Shown: piece after piece, positions 26,440-35,744 of the stretch
How positions within the stretch are numbered: position 1 is the first letter of the stretch
How the letters are laid out: every line of letters starts with the position of its first letter
Assembly: GCA_023100825.1 (NCBI GenBank)
Contig: CP095846.1
Span: 2,418,001 to 2,482,000, forward strand
Direction of reading: 5' to 3'
Source: Nocardioidaceae bacterium SCSIO 66511
GTDB taxonomy: Bacteria > Actinomycetota > Actinomycetes > Propionibacteriales > Nocardioidaceae
DNA: 64,000 bases
The notes under the pieces: generated by a model
What the model was told of the DNA's origin: nothing
The model's input: the letters and a program-made list of their open reading frames with translations, nothing else
The model's database searches: none
Program-made: the position numbers and the translations under genes

Positions 26440-28458
26440 CTAGCGCGAGCGGTCGCCCTCGTTCAACGAGGCGAGGTACTCGTTGTAGTCGTCCAGCGCG
26501 GTGTCGTCTTGCCGATCGAAGCGCTTCATCTCGCGCCGGTCGGTACGGAACCACTGGATGAACAGCGCAATCATGACGATCAACAACGGGAGCTCGCCCA
26601 TCGCCCAGGAAACGCTCCCGCCGAGGTTCTGGTCGGCGAGCAGGTCGGTCTGGTACGGACGATCCAGGCTCTGCCAGTACGACTCGGCGAGAACGTTCGA
26701 CGACGACATGATGGTCACCGAGAAGAATGCGTGGAACGGCATCGACACCAGCAGCACTGCGAATCTGCCGAGCGGCGGCACCTGTCTCGGAGACGGGTCG
26801 ACGCCGACGATGACGTAGTAGAACAACGATCCGACGGCCAGGAAATGCAGCTCCATCAACGCGTGTCCGCTGTGGCGCTCCATCATCAGCGTGAACAGCC
26901 CGGAGAAGTAGAGCGCGTACAGGCTGATGATGAAGAGGAAGGCCGCGACCGCCGGATGCGTGATGACCACTGCGATCCGCGAATGGAGCGCCTTGACCAG
27001 CAGCTGCCGCGGCCCGATCTCACCGGGTTCGCGCGGCCCCGGCAGGGTACGTAGCGCGAGGGTGACCGGCGCCGCGAGCACCAGGAAGATCGGCGCGACC
27101 ATCGACAGCAGCATGTGCGAGACCATGTGGGCGCTGAACAGCACATGCGCGTACGCGCCGAGTCCGCCGAAGGTCGCCCACGCGATGATCGCCAATCCGA
27201 CGAACCAGGAGATGGTCCGCCCGATCGGCCAGACGTCACCGCGGCGACGCATGACCACGAGACCGGCGACGTACAGCGCCGCGCCCAGCGAGACGATGGC
27301 GAGTCCGACGCCGTTCGGGCTGAAGCTCCACAACACTCGCCCGACGGTCGGCGCGAGCGGCATCGGCTCACCCAGTAGCTCCGTCACCGGATCGGTGTAG
27401 AGGTCATCCGGGATGGGCGGTGGCGTACGTGACAGGGCGACGGCCAACCCGACCGTCGCGAACATGACCAACAACTCTGTCGCGGCGAGCCCGAGGAACG
27501 TACGCCCGGCGCGTTCTGCGCGTTCGAGTTTCGGAATCACCCAGCGTCGATGGCACAGTCCGAAAGCGCCGAGCGCGAGGAGCGCAAACGTCTTGGCGAG
27601 CACGAGATTGCCGTAATCGGTCGTGAACACCTGACCGAGCTTCTCGATCCGCACGCTTGCGTTGACGACTCCGGACAGTCCCACGATCGCGATGCACCAG
27701 GCCGCAAGTGCCGAGTAGCGACGCACGGCGGCCGGCAGGCGTTTGCTGCCCAAGGTCGCTACCCAACCGAGCGCGACGAGGCCACCGACCCACAGCGATG
27801 CCCCAGCGACGTGGAGCAGCAGGCTCGCGACGGCGAGCATATGCGAGCCGGAGGATGCCGAATGACCGGTGAGCACGGGCGGTACGAGCGTCACCAGCGC
27901 GAGCCCGAGGACGAGCGTCAGCCACGGGATGGAGAGGGTCCAGCGAGCGAGCACGGCGACGCAGATGGCGAGCGCGCCTTGGATGACGAGTGCCCGGCCG
28001 TTGTCCGTGTCGAGAATGAACGAGCTGATCTCCGCGTACGTCAGGTTGCCGACGGGTACGGCGAAGATGTCGGAGATCGAGAACGCGAGCTCGACGAAGA
28101 CGGCGGCTGCCCACACCCAGGCCGTGGCCGATGCGTGTCGCACCGCCTGCGCGGCGTGGCCTTGTGCTCCCCCGCTCGGCGCGGGGAGCAAGAACGCCGC
28201 TGCCAACAGGAAGCCGATGCTGGCGTACCCGGCCAGATCAGCGACGACGCGGCTGATCGGCAGGCCCCAGCCGGTCAGCGCTCCTGGGTCCTCGATCGTG
28301 TCAGGTAGTTCTTCGGGTGCGGCGTGGCCGTACATCATCGCCAGGTAGAACACCGCGCCGGTGAGCAGCAGGGCCGCAACCGACCAGCGCACAACGCCGC
28401 CACCGCCACCTGCACGAGCGGGCGTACCTGGCTTTGAACCTGCCTTCTTACTGTCCAC
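26440..28458 (-). CDS. CopD-CtaG fusion membrane protein (copper transport / cytochrome oxidase assembly)
   Basis: A 672-residue protein with about 14-16 membrane helices. The N-terminal half (about 30-345) fits copper-resistance protein CopD, with SASSGSHMLAVASLLLHVAG as the His-bearing helix. The C-terminal half (about 360-640) fits the caa3-type CtaG copper chaperone, with FSAHMVSHMLLSMVAP, HPAVAAFLFIISLYALYF and SGHALMELHFLAVGSLFYY carrying histidines. It likely moves copper across the membrane for oxidase assembly. copC starts upstream and overlaps by 11 bases. Confidence 0.88.
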   Translation of the reverse strand: MDSKKAGSKPGTPARAGGGGGVVRWSVAALLLTGAVFYLAMMYGHAAPEELPDTIEDPGALTGWGLPISRVVADLAGYASIGFLLAAAFLLPAPSGGAQGHAAQAVRHASATAWVWAAAVFVELAFSISDIFAVPVGNLTYAEISSFILDTDNGRALVIQGALAICVAVLARWTLSIPWLTLVLGLALVTLVPPVLTGHSASSGSHMLAVASLLLHVAGASLWVGGLVALGWVATLGSKRLPAAVRRYSALAAWCIAIVGLSGVVNASVRIEKLGQVFTTDYGNLVLAKTFALLALGAFGLCHRRWVIPKLERAERAGRTFLGLAATELLVMFATVGLAVALSRTPPPIPDDLYTDPVTELLGEPMPLAPTVGRVLWSFSPNGVGLAIVSLGAALYVAGLVVMRRRGDVWPIGRTISWFVGLAIIAWATFGGLGAYAHVLFSAHMVSHMLLSMVAPIFLVLAAPVTLALRTLPGPREPGEIGPRQLLVKALHSRIAVVITHPAVAAFLFIISLYALYFSGLFTLMMERHSGHALMELHFLAVGSLFYYVIVGVDPSPRQVPPLGRFAVLLVSMPFHAFFSVTIMSSSNVLAESYWQSLDRPYQTDLLADQNLGGSVSWAMGELPLLIVMIALFIQWFRTDRREMKRFDRQDDTALDDYNEYLASLNEGDRSR

Positions 28459-28954
28459 GGCGTCGGATCCAGGGCCACGCGAGGAGCCCGACGGCTACCA
28501 CGACCGCGGCGCCGCCGACCGCCAGATGCGTTGCGTGGCGCTCCGCGAAGGACTCATCGTCCTTCGTCGCGGTCTCGTCGACCTGCTCTCCGCTGGTGAC
28601 GTCGTACGTCAGCTCGCCAGTGATCGGATGGCCGTCGGCCGATACGACCCGGTACGCGATCGTGTACGTGCCGGCGATCCCGGCCGAGTCGACCGACTGG
28701 GTCACTTTGGTGCCGTCGACCGTCGGGTCTTCAGCAGCGAGAGTGGAGCCGTCGGGCGCCGTCACCTGCAGCTGCGCCGGGGTCGAGACGTCCTCGTTGA
28801 ACGTGAGGGACACCGTCGCCGGCTCGGAGTCGAGGGCCGCGCCGTCTTTCGGGTTCGAGCTCACCAACGTAGCGTGCGCGGTCGCGGGGCCGGCCGTCGA
28901 GACGAGCACGAGGAAGAGGGCCGCAAGGACCGCGGCAGGCATGCGCAGGGACAT
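28448..28954 (-). CDS. copC: CopC-domain copper-binding protein, secreted with C-terminal anchor
   Basis: A 168-residue protein with signal peptide (AVLAALFLVLVSTAGPATA) cleaved before HATL, which leaves an N-terminal copper-binding histidine, as expected for CopC. The second site is DGHPITG. The domain core is SLTFNEDVSTPAQLQV and GTYTIAYRVVSADGHP. A C-terminal helix (LAVGGAAVVVAVGLLAWP) and RRRGQ tail anchor it in the membrane. The ATG at 28954 begins the signal peptide; the longer frame is unlikely. It overlaps the CopD-CtaG gene, so both act together in copper delivery. Confidence 0.92.
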   Translation of the reverse strand: MSLRMPAAVLAALFLVLVSTAGPATAHATLVSSNPKDGAALDSEPATVSLTFNEDVSTPAQLQVTAPDGSTLAAEDPTVDGTKVTQSVDSAGIAGTYTIAYRVVSADGHPITGELTYDVTSGEQVDETATKDDESFAERHATHLAVGGAAVVVAVGLLAWPWIRRRGQ

Positions 28955-29047
28955 CGTGTATCCAGCGTAGGAGGTGCCGGCGAGCGTCCGTCTCGCGGGA
29001 TGACCGAATCGGTAGCGGCCGATGCCGGCATCACGCACACTGTGCCC

Positions 29048-30274
29048 ATGACGACGTACGCCCAGGACATGTCAACGCCCGCCGAGGAGTTCATTGCTCT
29101 CGACGAACGTTGGAGCACGCACAACTATCACCCGCTTCCGGTCGTCATCGCCGAAGCGGACGGCGCGTGGGTCACCGACGTCGACGGCAACCGCTACCTC
29201 GACTTCCTCTCCGGCTACTCCGCGCTGAACTTCGGACACCGCCACCCCGCTGTCGTGACGGCTGCCGTCGAACAGCTCGGCCGGGTGACCCTGACCTCGC
29301 GCGCCTTCCACCACGACCAGTTCGGCCTGTTCTGCAAGGAACTTGCCGAGCTCACCGAAACCGACATGGTGCTGACGATGAACTCCGGCGCCGAAGCGGT
29401 CGAGTCCGCGATCAAGGTCGCTCGCAAGTGGGCGTACCAGGTCAAGGGCGTGCCCGCCGACGAGGCGCAGGTCGTCGTCGCCGCATCGAACTTCCACGGG
29501 CGCACCACCACGATCGTGTCGTTCTCCGACGACGAGACCGCACGGGCGGACTTCGGACCGTTCACGCCCGGCTTTGGCCAGGTTCCGTACGGCGATGCCG
29601 ACGCTCTCCGCGCCGCCGTCAACGAGCGCACGGCAGCGTTGCTGCTGGAGCCGATCCAGGGCGAGGCGGGTGTCATCACTCCCCCGCCCGGCTACTTCGC
29701 CGAGGCAAGGCGCATCGCAGACGACGCCGGAGCGTTGTTGATCGCCGACGAGATCCAGTCGGGTCTCGCCCGCACCGGACGGCTCCTCGCACTCGACCAT
29801 GAGGGCGTACGCGCCGATCTGTACACGCTCGGCAAGGCACTCGGCGGCGGCATCCTCCCGCTTTCGGCGGTCGTCGGGCGCCGCGATGTGCTCGATGTGC
29901 TTCGCCCCGGTGAGCACGGCTCCACCTTCGGCGGCAACCCCCTCGCGTGTGCTGTCGGCCGTGCCGTGATCGGGCTGTTGCGTACGGGTGAGTTCCAGGA
30001 GCGCTCGGCGAGCTTGGGGCAGCACCTGCACCAGCGGCTCGGCGAGCTCGTCGGCAGCGGCGTCACCGAGGTACGCGGGCGCGGGCTCTGGGCCGGCGTC
30101 GACATCGCACCCGGCGGCCTGTCCGGACGCGACGCATCCGAGTCGCTCGCCAAGCACGGTGTGCTCTGCAAGGAGACACACGGGAGCACGCTGCGGGTCG
30201 CTCCGCCGCTGGTGATCGACCGCGAGGACCTCGACCGAGGGATCGACGCGATTGCGACTGTCGTGGCCCAATGA
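29048..30274 (+). CDS. rocD: Ornithine aminotransferase
   Basis: A 408-residue class III PLP aminotransferase. STHNYHPLPVVIAEADGAWV and RYLDFLSGYSALNFGHRHP mark ornithine-oxo-acid transaminase. K263 in YTLGKALGGGILP binds PLP, and LLIADEIQSGLARTG holds the cofactor-stacking Asp. It converts ornithine and 2-oxoglutarate to glutamate semialdehyde and glutamate in arginine breakdown. Two ATGs seven codons apart (29048, 29069) are possible; neither has a strong ribosome site. It is divergent from copC. A DeoR gene follows 45 bases later but may be unrelated in function. Confidence 0.93.
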   Translation: MTTYAQDMSTPAEEFIALDERWSTHNYHPLPVVIAEADGAWVTDVDGNRYLDFLSGYSALNFGHRHPAVVTAAVEQLGRVTLTSRAFHHDQFGLFCKELAELTETDMVLTMNSGAEAVESAIKVARKWAYQVKGVPADEAQVVVAASNFHGRTTTIVSFSDDETARADFGPFTPGFGQVPYGDADALRAAVNERTAALLLEPIQGEAGVITPPPGYFAEARRIADDAGALLIADEIQSGLARTGRLLALDHEGVRADLYTLGKALGGGILPLSAVVGRRDVLDVLRPGEHGSTFGGNPLACAVGRAVIGLLRTGEFQERSASLGQHLHQRLGELVGSGVTEVRGRGLWAGVDIAPGGLSGRDASESLAKHGVLCKETHGSTLRVAPPLVIDREDLDRGIDAIATVVAQ

Positions 30275-30319
30275 ATGGAAATGTTCGTTTTTGATCAGCC
30301 AATGGAGTAGCGTTCGGGC

Positions 30320-31084
30320 ATGTTTGCCGCCGAACGACAGCGCGTGATCGTCGAGCACGTACGCGAGCGCGGCGCCGTTTCGATCAAGGATCTCGCCGCG
30401 CTCGTCGGCTCGTCCGAGGTGACGGTGCGGCGCGATCTCAAGCAACTGGAGGCGGCCGGAGAGCTCCGTCGCGAGCACGGGGGTGCCGTCCCGACCGTCG
30501 AGCAGCCGCGCGAGCCGACGTACGCCGAGAAGACCCGTACGGCCGCGCGGCAGAAGCGTGCGATCGCCAGGCTCGCGGCAAGCCTCGTCGACGACGGCGC
30601 GGCGATCGTGATCGGAGCCGGCACCACCACGATGGCGCTCGCCGAACAGCTGCGCAGCCGAAACGAGCTCACCGTGATGACGAACTCTCTCCTTGTGGCA
30701 CAGGCCTTTGCCGATTCGCCACGGATCGAGGTCGTCCTGACCGGCGGAATGTTGCGTGGTTCGATCCTCGCGGTGGTCGGCAGCGCCGCCGAGCGTTCGC
30801 TCTCCGGGCTGCACGCCGACCGTACGTTCCTGTCCGGCAACGGTCTGACCGCTCGCAACGGTCTTTCGACTCCCAACCAGATGGTCGCCGGGGTCGACCG
30901 CGCGCTCGCCGAGGCGGGCAACGAGGTGTGCGTGCTCGCAGACCACACCAAGATCGGACGCAACTCGGTCATCCAGACGGTGCCGACGGAGCACATCGAC
31001 ACGATCGTCACCGATGCGACTTCCTCGACCGAGGAGCTCGACCGGTTCCGGGCGGCCGGGACCCAGGTGCAGGTCGCAACCTGA
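30320..31084 (+). CDS. DeoR-family transcriptional regulator
   Basis: A 254-residue DeoR/GlpR protein. MFAAERQRVIVEHVRERGAV, SIKDLAALVGSSEVTVRRDL and LEAAGELRREHGGAV form the winged helix-turn-helix (1-60). The sugar-phosphate-sensing DeoRC domain follows (VIGAGTTTMALAEQL, VVLTGGMLRGSILAVVG, CVLADHTKIGRNS). It is expected to repress the downstream transporter and glycosidase genes until a phosphorylated sugar accumulates. A palindrome around a consensus -35 box lies just after it. Confidence 0.92.
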   Translation: MFAAERQRVIVEHVRERGAVSIKDLAALVGSSEVTVRRDLKQLEAAGELRREHGGAVPTVEQPREPTYAEKTRTAARQKRAIARLAASLVDDGAAIVIGAGTTTMALAEQLRSRNELTVMTNSLLVAQAFADSPRIEVVLTGGMLRGSILAVVGSAAERSLSGLHADRTFLSGNGLTARNGLSTPNQMVAGVDRALAEAGNEVCVLADHTKIGRNSVIQTVPTEHIDTIVTDATSSTEELDRFRAAGTQVQVAT

Positions 31085-31102
31085 TCGTGATCTGTCTCTT
31101 TT

Positions 31103-31141
31103 GAGTGATTCATTGACAACTTCTGATCACTCGTGAATGAT
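31103..31141 (+). promoter_or_regulatory. Promoter and candidate DeoR operator of the sugar transport operon
   Basis: TTGACA (31113-31118), 17 bases, then AATGAT (31136-31141) make a good sigma-70-type promoter. The inverted repeat GAGTGAT (31103-31109)/ATCACTC (31126-31132) brackets the -35 box, fitting repression by the adjacent DeoR protein. The ribosome site GAGGAGG follows before the ATG at 31175. Confidence 0.55.
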
Positions 31142-31174
31142 TCTGTGATCCAGGTCTCACGAGGAGGTTGTCGG

Positions 31175-32254
31175 ATGACCACCATCCATCCCGTCCGTAC
31201 ATTCGCCGCCGTCGCCTGCACGGCGGCGCTGGTGGTCAGCGGCTGTACGAAGTCCGAGGACTCCGGCGCAGCCGATACCTCCGGCGACCCGGAAGCGGGT
31301 GCTCAGCAGGTCAAGTCAGCAGGTACGAACGGCCCCGAGTGCTCACTCGACAAGTACGGCGCGGAGAAGCTCGACTTGGCCGACGCCACGGTCGGCTTCT
31401 CCCAGTCCGAGAAGGAGGACAACCCCTTCCGAATCGCCGAGACCGAGTCGATCACCCAGTCGGCCGAAGAGGCCGGCGTCAAAGACTTCATCAAGACGAA
31501 CGCACAGACCCAGCTGTCCAAGCAGATCGCCGATATCCAGGGCATGATCTCGCAGGGCGTCGACGTGCTGATCGTCGCACCGCTCAACTCCGACGGCCTG
31601 GAGCCTGCGCTCAATGCCGCTAAGGACAAAGGCATTCCGGTCCTCACGGTCGACCGCAAGCTGAATGCCGAACCGTGCGAGGACTACATCTCCTTCCTCG
31701 GCTCCGACTTCACCGAGCAGGGCAAGCGCGCCGCCGATCAGGTCATCGAGGCGACCGACGGCAAGGCCAATGTCGCGATTCTGCTCGGCGCCTCGGGCAA
31801 CAACGTCACCACCGAGCGTACGAAGGGCTTCGTCGACCAGATCGGCGCCGAGGCACCCGAGATCGAGATCGTTGCGCAGCAGACCGGTGAGTTCGCCCGC
31901 GACAAGGGCCAGCAGGTCACCGAGCAGCTGCTGCAGTCCAACCCCGAGATCGACACCATCTACGCCGAGAACGATGAGATGGGGCTCGGTGCACTCGCCG
32001 CCATCCGCGCCGCGGGCAAGCAGCCCGGTGAGGACATCAAGATCTTCTCCGTCGACGGCACCCGCAACGCCGTCAGCGAGATCACCAAGGGCACGTACAA
32101 CGGTGTGATCGAGTCGAACCCGCGCTTCGGCCCGCTCGCGTTCGACACGCTCGAGAAGTTCTACGCCGGCGACCCGGTCACCGACGAGATCGTGATCGAG
32201 GACCGCGAGTACACCCCGGACAACGCCGAGGAGCTCCTGGACTCGGCGTACTGA
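31175..32254 (+). CDS. Sugar ABC transporter substrate-binding lipoprotein (YtfQ-like)
   Basis: A 359-residue lipoprotein with signal peptide and lipobox VVSGC (C24). The periplasmic-binding fold 4 domain shows VGFSQSEKEDNPFRIAETES, DVLIVAPLNSDGLEPAL, IPVLTVDRKL and a YAENDEMGLGALAAIRAAG block that closely resembles E. coli YtfQ, the galactofuranose receptor. It should capture a monosaccharide at the cell surface for the two permeases downstream. The stop overlaps the ATPase start by one base. Confidence 0.9.
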   Translation: MTTIHPVRTFAAVACTAALVVSGCTKSEDSGAADTSGDPEAGAQQVKSAGTNGPECSLDKYGAEKLDLADATVGFSQSEKEDNPFRIAETESITQSAEEAGVKDFIKTNAQTQLSKQIADIQGMISQGVDVLIVAPLNSDGLEPALNAAKDKGIPVLTVDRKLNAEPCEDYISFLGSDFTEQGKRAADQVIEATDGKANVAILLGASGNNVTTERTKGFVDQIGAEAPEIEIVAQQTGEFARDKGQQVTEQLLQSNPEIDTIYAENDEMGLGALAAIRAAGKQPGEDIKIFSVDGTRNAVSEITKGTYNGVIESNPRFGPLAFDTLEKFYAGDPVTDEIVIEDREYTPDNAEELLDSAY

Positions 32255-33774
32255 TGCAGCCCGTCCTGCAGGCGCGGGCGGTCGGCAAGCAGTTCTCGGG
32301 TGTCATCGCGCTCGACGGAGTCGACTTCGCCCTCGCGCCCGGTGAGAGCCACGCGCTCGTCGGCGAGAACGGCGCCGGCAAGTCCACGTTGATCAAACTG
32401 CTGACCGGCGTGTACCGGCCGGACTCGGGCTCGATCGCGATGGACGGCGAGACGGTTCAGTTCTCGCGGCCGGTCGACGCCCAACGCGCAGGGGTCAGCA
32501 CCATCTACCAAGAGGTCAACCTGATCCCGCAGCTGTCTGCGGCTCGCAACATCTACCTCGGTCGCGAGCCGAAGACGCGGCTGCGCCTCGTCGACTACGC
32601 CGAGATGAACGAACAAGCCGCAGAGCTCCTTGCCGAGTACGGCATCGAGGTCGACGTACGACGGCCGCTGCGCGAGCTCGGCCTCGGTGCCCAGCAGATG
32701 GTGGCACTCGCCCGCGCCATGAGCATCAACGCCCGCGTCGTGATCATGGACGAGCCGACGTCCTCGCTCGAGCCTCGCGAGGTGAAGACGCTGTTCGACG
32801 TCGTTCACCGCTTGCGCGAACGCGACGTGGCGGTGGTGTACGTCAGCCACCGGATGGACGAGCTGTACGAGGTGTGCGAGCAGGTCAGCGTGCTGCGCGA
32901 CGGGAACCTCGTGCATTCCGGAACTCTCGCTGACGTCTCGCGGCTCGAGCTTGTGTCCCTGATGCTGGGCCGCTCGGTCGACACCTTGCGTACGCGCGGC
33001 CTCACCGAGCTGCAGACCGAGCATGCCGAGTCGCAGACTCCACGATTGGTTGCGCGAGGTCTACGCCGACGCCATCGCATAGACGGCGTCGACCTGTCCG
33101 TACGCCCGGGCGAGGTCGTCGGGCTCGGCGGGCTGCTCGGATCCGGTCGCACCGAGACCCTGAAGGCCGTTGCGGGCGCCATGCCCCTCGACGAGGGGAC
33201 CGTTGACGTCGACGGCAGCGACGTACGCTCCGGGTCCGTCGGCGCAGCGATCCGGGCCGGCATCGTGATGCTGCCCGAGGACCGCAAGGCTGAGGGCATC
33301 ATCCCGCATCTCTCCGTACGCGAGAACATCGTGCTCGCCGCGCTCCCCCGCCTCTCTACGGCCGGTTTCGTCTCGAAGCGTAAGCAACGCCGGGTCGTCG
33401 AGGTGATGATGGAACGCCTGCGGATCAAGGCGTCCAGCCCCGAGCAGCCGGTCTCGGAGTTGTCGGGAGGCAACCAACAGAAGGTCATGGTGGCGCGGTG
33501 GCTCGCGATGAGCCCGACTGTGCTGCTTCTGGACGAGCCGACTCGTGGCATCGATGTCGGCGCGAAGGCCGAAGTGCAAGCCCTGATCGACGAGCTGGCG
33601 GCCGAGGGGCTGGCGATCGTGCTCGTGTCGTCGGAGATCGAGGAGGTCGTCGAAGGCGCGAGTCGAGTCGTCGTGCTCAAGGACGGCGGAGTCGTCACGG
33701 AGCTGACGGGTGAGGACGTCTCCGAGAATGGCTTGCTCGCGGCGCTCGCCCAGGCGGCAGAGGTGCCCGCATGA
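32254..33774 (+). CDS. Sugar ABC transporter ATP-binding protein (tandem ABC, YtfR-like)
   Basis: A 506-residue protein with two ABC cassettes, as in RbsA/MglA/YtfR importers. Walker A of domain 1 is GENGAGKST (37-45), with its signature region LGLGAQQMVALARA and VIMDEPTSSLEP as Walker B. Domain 2 has a degenerate Walker A (GLLGSGRTE) but an intact SGGNQQKVMVARW signature and LLLDEPTRGIDVGAK. It drives import by the two permeases. It overlaps the receptor gene by one base and the next permease by four. Confidence 0.95.
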   Translation: MQPVLQARAVGKQFSGVIALDGVDFALAPGESHALVGENGAGKSTLIKLLTGVYRPDSGSIAMDGETVQFSRPVDAQRAGVSTIYQEVNLIPQLSAARNIYLGREPKTRLRLVDYAEMNEQAAELLAEYGIEVDVRRPLRELGLGAQQMVALARAMSINARVVIMDEPTSSLEPREVKTLFDVVHRLRERDVAVVYVSHRMDELYEVCEQVSVLRDGNLVHSGTLADVSRLELVSLMLGRSVDTLRTRGLTELQTEHAESQTPRLVARGLRRRHRIDGVDLSVRPGEVVGLGGLLGSGRTETLKAVAGAMPLDEGTVDVDGSDVRSGSVGAAIRAGIVMLPEDRKAEGIIPHLSVRENIVLAALPRLSTAGFVSKRKQRRVVEVMMERLRIKASSPEQPVSELSGGNQQKVMVARWLAMSPTVLLLDEPTRGIDVGAKAEVQALIDELAAEGLAIVLVSSEIEEVVEGASRVVVLKDGGVVTELTGEDVSENGLLAALAQAAEVPA

Positions 33775-34733
33775 CTGCGGTCGAGTCGGCTCCGCGTACG
33801 CGCCGCACGACCGATCTCACCGCGTTCGCCCGCGACTACGGCGTGTACGCCGCGTTGGTGATCGTCCTTGTCTACAACACGTTCTTCACCGACGGGTTCA
33901 TCTCCGGCGACAACCTTCGCGTGCAGCTGATACAGGTCGTCCCGGTGCTGCTGGTTGCCCTCGGCATGGCGCTGGTCATCGGGACGGAGGGCATCGACCT
34001 GTCGGTCGGTGCGGTCATGTCTCTTGCCGCCGCGGTCCTTCCGCTCTATCTCGGCTACGGGTTCGTTCCCGCTGTGCTCGCTGCGCTGGTCTGCGGTGCG
34101 TTGGTCGGCCTCGTCAACGGTTCGATGGTCGCGTTCGTCGGACTGCAGCCGATCGTCGCAACTCTGGCCCTGATGATCGCCGGCCGGGGTATCGCGCTGG
34201 TCGTCTCCGACGAGCAGATGACCAGCGTCGACAACTCGCAGATGCTCGCTCTCGGCATCGACTCGATCCTCGGGATCCCTTACACCGTTGCCGTTGCTCT
34301 TGTCATCACGCTTGCCATGGTTGTGCTCGTCTCGCGCACGACGTACGGCCGCCAGCTCGTCGCGATCGGCGGCAACCGGCGTGCCGCCGAGCTCGCTGGG
34401 TTGCCCGTACGCCGGATCCTGGTGACGACCTATGTGGTGTGCGGTCTGCTCGCCGCTGTCGCGGGAATCATCGTCACCGCCCGATCCGGGGCGAGCGTAC
34501 CCTCGACGATCGGCAACCTGATCGAGCTTTCGGCGATCACCGCCGTCGTGATCGGCGGCACTCCCCTGTCCGGCGGGCAGGTGCGCATCGTCGGCACCGT
34601 TGCCGGAGCGCTGCTGATCCAAGTCATCATCGCGACCTTGAGCCAGCACAACGTGCCGCCTTCGTACTCGCAGATCGTGCAGGCGCTGATCATCGTCGTC
34701 GCCATCTACATCCAGCGCGGGAGGTCGGCATGA
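33771..34733 (+). CDS. Sugar ABC transporter permease (YtfT-like)
   Basis: A 320-residue permease of the RbsC/YtfT family with 8-10 membrane helices. GTEGIDLSVGAVMSLAAAVL is the conserved region after helix 3, and GNRRAAELAGLPVRRILV is the coupling-helix motif that contacts the ATPase. GGTPLSGGQVRIVGTVAGALL is typical. It forms a heterodimeric channel with the next permease, to which it is translationally coupled (ATGA). Confidence 0.93.
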   Translation: MTAVESAPRTRRTTDLTAFARDYGVYAALVIVLVYNTFFTDGFISGDNLRVQLIQVVPVLLVALGMALVIGTEGIDLSVGAVMSLAAAVLPLYLGYGFVPAVLAALVCGALVGLVNGSMVAFVGLQPIVATLALMIAGRGIALVVSDEQMTSVDNSQMLALGIDSILGIPYTVAVALVITLAMVVLVSRTTYGRQLVAIGGNRRAAELAGLPVRRILVTTYVVCGLLAAVAGIIVTARSGASVPSTIGNLIELSAITAVVIGGTPLSGGQVRIVGTVAGALLIQVIIATLSQHNVPPSYSQIVQALIIVVAIYIQRGRSA

Positions 34734-35707
34734 GCATCGCGATCGATCCTGCAGAGCGCCGACGCCAGCGGGTCGCCTCCATCGCGCAGAAGCAGGGTGC
34801 GTTCGTCGTACTCGCGCTGCTGCTGGTGATCGGCAGTCTCACCTTCGACACGTTCGCCACCCGCTACAGCCTGACGAACATCGTGGTCGAGCAGTCGTTC
34901 CTCGCGATCGTCGCACTCGGGATGACGTTCGTGATCCTCACCGGCGGGATCGACCTGTCCGTCGGCTCGGTGTTCGCACTCGGCGGAGTGCTCGCCGCGT
35001 ACGGCTCGGAGTACGGATTCCTCGGTGCACTCCTGCTTCCGGTCGTCGTATGCGGTGCGATCGGTGCGCTCCAGGGCTTCTGTATCGCGTACGGACGGAT
35101 GGCACCGTTCATCGTCACCCTCGCCGGGTTGTTGGGCGTACGCGGCCTCGTCTTCGCGATCACCGACGAAGGTGCGGTCACGCCCGACGTCGAGTCGGAC
35201 GCCTTCGTCTCGCTCGGCCAGGACGGACCGCTCGGGTTCACCTGGTCGGTTGTGCTGATGATCGTCGCGTACGCGGTCGCCGCCGTCATCTTGCATCGCA
35301 CGAGTGCAGGACAGTCTGCACTGGCCATCGGCGGCAGCGAGGACGCCGCCAACCTGATGGGGCTTCCCGTCCCTCGGATCAAGCTGACGGTCTACCTGAT
35401 GTCGGGAGTGCTCGCAGGTCTCGCCGGCGCGCTCAATGCCGCTCGGTCTTCGTCGGGGGTGACGACCGTCGGAGTCGGCATGGAGCTGGAGGCGATTGCG
35501 GCCGTCGTGATCGGCGGCACTCTGCTGACCGGCGGTCGCGGCGGAATCGCAGGCACGCTCGCCGGTGTGCTGTTGCTCGGCGTGATCCAGAAGTACATCA
35601 ACTTGATCGGCGACCTCAGCTCGTCGTACCAGAACGTCGTCAGCGGGCTCTTCCTGCTCGCGGTCGTCGTGGTTCAGACCTATCTGTCCCGTAACCGAGA
35701 CCCGTAA
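34730..35707 (+). CDS. Sugar ABC transporter permease (YjfF-like)
   Basis: A 325-residue RbsC-type permease. TGGIDLSVGSVFALGGVLA and GGSEDAANLMGLPVPRIKLT are family elements. The four-part set (receptor, tandem ATPase, two distinct permeases) is the YtfQ-YtfR-YtfT-YjfF arrangement known for galactofuranose uptake in E. coli. The ATG at 34730 overlaps the previous stop. The secreted GH2 glycosidase begins 37 bases downstream, so uptake and hydrolysis are in one operon. Confidence 0.93.
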   Translation: MSIAIDPAERRRQRVASIAQKQGAFVVLALLLVIGSLTFDTFATRYSLTNIVVEQSFLAIVALGMTFVILTGGIDLSVGSVFALGGVLAAYGSEYGFLGALLLPVVVCGAIGALQGFCIAYGRMAPFIVTLAGLLGVRGLVFAITDEGAVTPDVESDAFVSLGQDGPLGFTWSVVLMIVAYAVAAVILHRTSAGQSALAIGGSEDAANLMGLPVPRIKLTVYLMSGVLAGLAGALNAARSSSGVTTVGVGMELEAIAAVVIGGTLLTGGRGGIAGTLAGVLLLGVIQKYINLIGDLSSSYQNVVSGLFLLAVVVVQTYLSRNRDP

Positions 35708-35744
35708 GAGATTCGCCACTAACAACCCAGTTGGAGTGTCCCTG

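Noticed and set aside
33061-33260. Inactive second cassette of the tandem ABC ATPase as a pseudogene sign
   Set aside because: A degenerate second Walker A is normal in RbsA/YtfR-type importers.
32805-34649. 614-codon open frame on minus over the sugar transporter
   Set aside because: Low-complexity Arg/Asp/Ser sequence, antisense to clear ABC genes.
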